64,000 nucleotides of DNA from Mannheimia pernigra (lineage in GTDB: Bacteria; Pseudomonadota; Gammaproteobacteria; Enterobacterales; Pasteurellaceae), in the NCBI RefSeq assembly GCF_013377995.1, contig NZ_CP055305.1, forward strand, positions 1,054,001 to 1,118,000, read 5' to 3'. Position 1 is the first letter of the stretch, and every line of letters starts with the position of its first letter. Under the pieces are notes generated by a model. That model saw only the letters and a program-made list of their open reading frames with translations. It ran no database searches and was not told where the DNA came from. The translations under genes and the position numbers were made by a program. Positions 60,357 through 64,000 of this stretch are shown here, one piece after another.

Positions 60357-61743
60357 TGTATTCGTCCTCGTGACTAAATAAGGCTTCGATAAATTCTTCG
60401 GCATTGAATGGACGTAAATCTTCGATTTTCTCGCCTACGCCAATAAAGCGGATAGGAATATTGAACTGATCCGCAATAGCAAAAATGACTCCTCCTTTGG
60501 CAGTACCATCTAATTTAGTTAAAGTAATACCAGTTAAACCGACTGCTTCGTTAAATAATTTTGCTTGGCTAATGGCATTTTGACCTGTGCCTGCATCAAG
60601 GGTAAGCATAATTTCGTGCGGTGCGGTTTCATCATATTTTTTCATCACACGCACGATTTTCTTTAATTCATCCATTAAGTTATTTTTGTTTTGTAACCTA
60701 CCTGCCGTATCCGCAATTAATATCTCAATCCCTTTTGCTGCTGCAGATTGCATCGCATCAAAAATCACAGAGGCTGAATCTGAACCTGTATTTTGTGCTA
60801 CCACTGGAATATTATTTCTCTCGCCCCATACTTGTAATTGCTCCACAGCAGCAGCACGGAAAGTATCGCCAGCAGCTAACATAACTGACTTACCTTCATC
60901 TTGGAATTTGCGGGCGAGCTTACCAATTGTTGTCGTTTTGCCTACACCATTTACCCCAACCATTAAAATCACATACGGTTTTTTCTCTTCAAGTACTAAA
61001 GGCTGAGCCACGGGTTTTAAAACGTCACTTAACTCCACTTTTAACTGTTGATAGAGCAAATCAGCATCGTTTAACTGCTTTTTCGTGGCGTGTTGGGTTA
61101 AATTATGGATGATTTTTTGCGTTGTTGGCATACCTAAATCTGCCACCAGCAACTGCTCCTCTAGCTCTTCAAACAACGCATCATCAATTTTTTTTCCGCT
61201 AAAGAAATGACGGAAACCTGAACCAATATTTTGCTTGGTTTTAATTAAGCCTTGAATTAAACGGCTAAAAAAACCGCCCTGACTTGGTTTTTCTTGGTAT
61301 TTGGTTTGAATGGTTGGCGTTTGTTGAATTTGCACATCGGTAGGCATTTCCTCAATAGCAACTTCTTCTACTTGGTAGATGACTTGTTCTTGTTCGTTGA
61401 GATCTAATTGCTCAGTGGCAATATTTTGTAGATTTTCGACCGCTTGTTCAGCTTTATCTTCTTCTTCAAATGTTTGTTCAATTTTGTCTTCCACATCATC
61501 AAAGAATGATTTTATATCTTCAACTTTATCTTCAACAAATTCTTTGAAATCTTCAGCTTTTTGCTCAATGTTATGTTCAAGATCATCTAACTTTTTAGAA
61601 AATGATTTCTCAGCTTCCCGTTCGACAGCTTCGGGCTCTTCTGGTTGAATAATTTCTTGTGTATGTGGAACCTCTTCCTGTTTTGCTTCTTCTTTCTTAC
61701 CGAATCCAAGCCAAGACCAAAACCCTTTTTTATTCTCTGACAT
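60349..61743 (-). CDS. ftsY: Signal recognition particle receptor FtsY
   Basis: 464 residues. A long acidic A domain (about 10-165, Glu/Asp-rich) that associates with membrane and translocon, then the N domain and the GTPase G domain with GVNGVGKTTTIGKLA, DTAGR, and TKLDGTAKGG. It delivers ribosomes carrying membrane proteins to SecYEG. First gene of ftsYEX. It is divergent from rsmD, as in E. coli. Confidence 0.97.
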   Translation of the reverse strand: MSENKKGFWSWLGFGKKEEAKQEEVPHTQEIIQPEEPEAVEREAEKSFSKKLDDLEHNIEQKAEDFKEFVEDKVEDIKSFFDDVEDKIEQTFEEEDKAEQAVENLQNIATEQLDLNEQEQVIYQVEEVAIEEMPTDVQIQQTPTIQTKYQEKPSQGGFFSRLIQGLIKTKQNIGSGFRHFFSGKKIDDALFEELEEQLLVADLGMPTTQKIIHNLTQHATKKQLNDADLLYQQLKVELSDVLKPVAQPLVLEEKKPYVILMVGVNGVGKTTTIGKLARKFQDEGKSVMLAAGDTFRAAAVEQLQVWGERNNIPVVAQNTGSDSASVIFDAMQSAAAKGIEILIADTAGRLQNKNNLMDELKKIVRVMKKYDETAPHEIMLTLDAGTGQNAISQAKLFNEAVGLTGITLTKLDGTAKGGVIFAIADQFNIPIRFIGVGEKIEDLRPFNAEEFIEALFSHEDEYND

Positions 61744-61822
61744 ATTTTTCTCTCATTTATAATGAAAATAGACTAAACTTATATAGTCTATCAAAAAAAT
61801 CCTTTATTTTCCTTTAGTGAGT

Positions 61823-62413
61823 ATGAAAAAAAATCGAAATTCTCCGCAATCGGTGCATCAAATGGGTGAGGTGCGTATTATTGCGGGTCTGTGGCGGGGT
61901 AGAAAATTGCCTGTATTAAATGCACAGGGGCTGCGTCCAACGACAGATCGTGTGAAAGAAACCCTATTTAACTGGTTAATGCACGACATTCCCTATTCTC
62001 GCTGTTTGGATTGTTTTGCAGGTAGCGGCTCTCTAGGTTTTGAGGCACTCTCTCGTCAAGCACAAGCGGTTATTTTTTTGGAAAAATTTGCAAATGCGGC
62101 TAATCAATTAAAAAAAAATCTGCAAACGCTAAAAACAGAAAACAGCACAGTTATTCAGACCGATACCTTGCAATATCTCGCAAATAAAAATAGTGGCAAG
62201 TTGTTTGATATTGTATTTATCGATCCGCCTTTTCATCAAAATTTAGTGCCACAAGTATTAAATTTATTAAAAGAAAACAATTGGTTGGCAGAAAATGCGA
62301 TTTTGTATGTGGAAACCGAGAAAAACCATAGCCCGTTAGATTTGCCTGAAGATTGGCAGATTTTAAAAGAGAAAGTATCTGGAATGGTCGTAAGTCGCCT
62401 AATTCAAACATAA
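61823..62413 (+). CDS. rsmD: 16S rRNA (guanine-966) N2-methyltransferase
   Basis: 196 residues from the ATG at 61823; an in-frame GTG two codons earlier (61817) is possible, but GTGAG there looks more like part of a weak ribosome-binding site. It contains RIIAGLWRGRKLPV, LRPTTDRVKETLFNWL, LDCFAGSGSLGFEALSR (SAM site) and the catalytic FIDPPFHQ. It methylates G966 in the small subunit. Confidence 0.95.
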   Translation: MKKNRNSPQSVHQMGEVRIIAGLWRGRKLPVLNAQGLRPTTDRVKETLFNWLMHDIPYSRCLDCFAGSGSLGFEALSRQAQAVIFLEKFANAANQLKKNLQTLKTENSTVIQTDTLQYLANKNSGKLFDIVFIDPPFHQNLVPQVLNLLKENNWLAENAILYVETEKNHSPLDLPEDWQILKEKVSGMVVSRLIQT

Positions 62414-62492
62414 TCTTTTTGTTTTTTATAACTAAAAGATATAGAATAAAGGCTGTCTATATAACATTTTTGTAACAATACAAAGAATTAAT

Positions 62493-62804
62493 ATGAAAAA
62501 ATTAACACCTGATGAAGCAATTGATATTGCTTACGATATCTTCTTAGAAATGGCGGGCGAAAATTTAGATCCTGCTGATATTTTTCTGTTCAACCTCCAG
62601 TTTGAAGAGAGAGGTGCAGTTGAAATGGTCGAAACCTCGGAAGATTGGGATCAGGAAATCGGTACATTAATTGACCCAGATGCTTTTGCTGAAGTCTGGG
62701 TTGGTTTAGTTAATGAGCAAGATGAAATGGACGATGTGTTTGCCCGTTTTTTAATTTCTCACGATGAAGAAAATCGTGAATATCACGTTGTTTGGAAAGA
62801 ATAA
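62493..62804 (+). CDS. DUF440 acidic dsDNA-mimic protein (HI1450-like)
   Basis: 103 residues, strongly acidic. The sequence (MKKLTPDEAIDIAYDIFLEM, then ENLDPADIFLFN) fits the DUF440 family of H. influenzae HI1450 and E. coli YciU, proteins thought to imitate DNA and bind HU-like or other DNA-binding partners. The partner here is not known. It is followed 15 bases later by a flavin reductase gene and is probably cotranscribed with it. Confidence 0.92.
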   Translation: MKKLTPDEAIDIAYDIFLEMAGENLDPADIFLFNLQFEERGAVEMVETSEDWDQEIGTLIDPDAFAEVWVGLVNEQDEMDDVFARFLISHDEENREYHVVWKE

Positions 62805-62819
62805 ATAATAAGGAAAAAT

Positions 62820-63332
62820 ATGTCGAACATTGATATTTCTCAACCAATAGAAGCTTCATTACAATTTCGTGAAGCAATGGCTCATTTATCATCAGCGGTC
62901 AGTATTGTGACGACTAATGGCGTGGCAGGCAAAGCAGGGCTTACGGTGTCGTCTGTTAGCTCAGTAACGGATGCTCCACCAACAATTTTGTTTTGCATTA
63001 ATAAAAATAGTCACGTACACGATATTATCAAACAAAATGGGAAGGTTTGCATTAATGTATTAAGCCACGAACAAGCCGATATTGCTAAGCATTTTGCGTC
63101 AATTCTTGAAAGCACGATGGAAGAACGTTTTAGCTGGGATATTTGGGATAATGGCTTTGATGATCAGCCTGTTTTACGCAGTGCGATTTCTGCTTTGCAA
63201 GGTAATATTATTGATGCTCATGCAGTTGGAACGCACACTATTTTTGTCGTTGAGATAAGCCATATTGATGTAAAACCAAACCATAGTCTCATTTATTTCG
63301 CTCGTCAGTTTAGATGTGTGAATATTGATTAA
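62820..63332 (+). CDS. Flavin reductase-domain protein, HpaC-like
   Basis: 170 residues of the flavin_reduct family (FMN-binding split barrel). Parts include FREAMAHLSSAVSIVTTNG, KAGLTVSSVSSVTDAPP and VCINVLSHEQADIAKHFA. Such proteins reduce FMN or FAD with NADH for a partner monooxygenase; no monooxygenase gene is next to it, so the partner is unknown. Confidence 0.88.
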   Translation: MSNIDISQPIEASLQFREAMAHLSSAVSIVTTNGVAGKAGLTVSSVSSVTDAPPTILFCINKNSHVHDIIKQNGKVCINVLSHEQADIAKHFASILESTMEERFSWDIWDNGFDDQPVLRSAISALQGNIIDAHAVGTHTIFVVEISHIDVKPNHSLIYFARQFRCVNID

Positions 63333-63359
63333 TAAAATATATTTCATATAAATTTGATC

Positions 63360-63388
63360 AAATCCGACTTTTTTAGTCGGATTTTTTA
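63360..63388 (+). terminator. Terminator before tehB
   Basis: AATCCGACT (63361-63369) pairs with AGTCGGATT (63375-63383), with a T-run after it. Confidence 0.9.
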
Positions 63389-63452
63389 TTGTCTGTTATT
63401 TAAAAGTGGTAAAATTTCGACCGTTTATATTTTAACGAGAAAGGAAAACGCA

Positions 63453-64000
63453 ATGGAAAACTTAATTTGCTATAAACAAATGCCAGTGTGGACAAAAGAG
63501 ACCTTACCACAAATGTTTCAAGAAAAACACAACACTAAAGTAGGTACTTGGGCAAAGCTTACCATTTTAAAAGGCTCACTTAAATACTATGAATTAACTG
63601 AAGAGGGTGAGGTAATTAAAGAAGATATTTTTGATGTCAATCACCAACGTCCAATGGTTGAGCCACAATTATGGCATAAAGTGGAAGCTCTATCTGATGA
63701 TCTAGAATGCCAGCTCGCTTTTTATTGTAAGCCTGAAGATTATTTTGCCAAAAAATACAATCTCACCGCCACCCACTCTGAAGTATTAAATGCCGTCAAT
63801 TATGTGAAAGGTGGAAAAGCCCTAGATTTAGGTTGCGGACGAGGGCGTAACTCTCTTTACCTAAATTTATTAGGCTTTGATGTTAGGGCAGTTGATCAAA
63901 ATCAGGAAAGCATTGATTTTCTCAATTATATGATAGAAAAAGAGCACGCTCAGCACATTACGGCAGATATTTATGATATTAATGAGGCGACGATTGGCAA
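63453..64000 (+). CDS. tehB: Tellurite-resistance methyltransferase TehB, partial
   Basis: Starts at an ATG with AAAGG upstream and runs off the right edge; 182 codons are visible. It begins MENLICYKQMPVWTKETLPQ. The N-terminal DUF1971-type domain (about 1-95) is present, as in H. influenzae TehB but not in the short E. coli form. The SAM motif is ALDLGCGRGRNSLYL. It confers resistance to tellurite and, in H. influenzae, to oxidants. Confidence 0.92.
   Translation, partial: MENLICYKQMPVWTKETLPQMFQEKHNTKVGTWAKLTILKGSLKYYELTEEGEVIKEDIFDVNHQRPMVEPQLWHKVEALSDDLECQLAFYCKPEDYFAKKYNLTATHSEVLNAVNYVKGGKALDLGCGRGRNSLYLNLLGFDVRAVDQNQESIDFLNYMIEKEHAQHITADIYDINEATIG

Noticed and set aside
60587..61006. 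139-codon frame opposite ftsY
   Set aside because: Shadow of the strongly conserved GTPase domain of ftsY; no ribosome-binding site or family match recognised.
1..64000. CRISPR array, prophage or large unknown defence system
   Set aside because: No regularly spaced repeats, phage genes or defence-gene groups were seen; almost every gene belongs to a recognised chromosomal family.

Overview
The window is typical chromosomal DNA of a gammaproteobacterium of the family Pasteurellaceae. The gene set and order (prfA-prmC-sirB1-kdsA, lolCDE, comABCDE divergent from mrcA, aroK-aroB-dam, ftsYEX, tehB) match that family. More than 30 DNA uptake sequences of the ACAAGCGGTC type (core AAGCGGT) were counted by eye. 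That is the form used by the Actinobacillus pleuropneumoniae / Mannheimia / Bibersteinia branch, not the AAGTGCGGT form of Haemophilus influenzae and Pasteurella multocida. The species cannot be fixed from the sequence alone. Both edges cut genes: a BPL_N-type protein at the left and tehB at the right.

Layout. 1-2.7 kb: biotin uptake (BPL_N-type protein, bioY) and an MFS carrier. 2.7-4.9 kb: thrS with a leader that looks like a tRNA-mimicking operator. 4.9-6.7 kb: exbB-exbD-tonB. 6.8-9.8 kb: glpE, cnoX-like, trxB and kdsB. 9.8-12.9 kb: ycaR-lpxK, then an accessory pocket (XRE regulator, DUF805 protein, IS200-type remnant, Fic protein). 13-20.2 kb: clpPX, sufE/csdE, tRNA-Asp, and trpEGD plus a GST and a methyltransferase behind a TrpR-type promoter. 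20.3-24 kb: yciO, rluB and an SLC13-type carrier. 24-31.5 kb: lolCDE, kdsA, a shrunken Fic gene, sirB1, prmC and prfA. 31.6-35.5 kb: pabA, rmuC and pabB-pabC. 35.5-39.5 kb: LexA-controlled recA-recX, yqfB, yrdD, tsaC and aroE. 39.6-40.0 kb: tRNA-Met, -Leu, -Gln and -Gln. 40-43 kb: purN and a three-gene phospholipid cluster. 43-47.5 kb: ruvAB, a LysE carrier, pgpA, thiL and nusB. 47.5-53.7 kb: comABCDE, divergent from mrcA. 53.9-58.7 kb: aroK-aroB-dam, asd and metR. 58.7-64 kb: ftsYEX, rsmD, a DUF440 gene, a flavin reductase and tehB.

Most of the window is housekeeping: envelope synthesis and lipoprotein export, chorismate-derived pathways, DNA repair, translation, and natural transformation (com pilus genes plus uptake sequences). 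No CRISPR array, prophage, toxin cluster or large unknown system was seen. The most interesting signals are regulatory or relic-like: two anticodon-like hairpins upstream of thrS, a competence (CRP-S) site lying over the mrcA start codon, a TrpR operator inside a near-consensus promoter with no room for an attenuator, a Fic gene missing its middle, an XRE regulator where msbA normally precedes lpxK, and two Haemophilus-type uptake sequences inside pabB-pabC.
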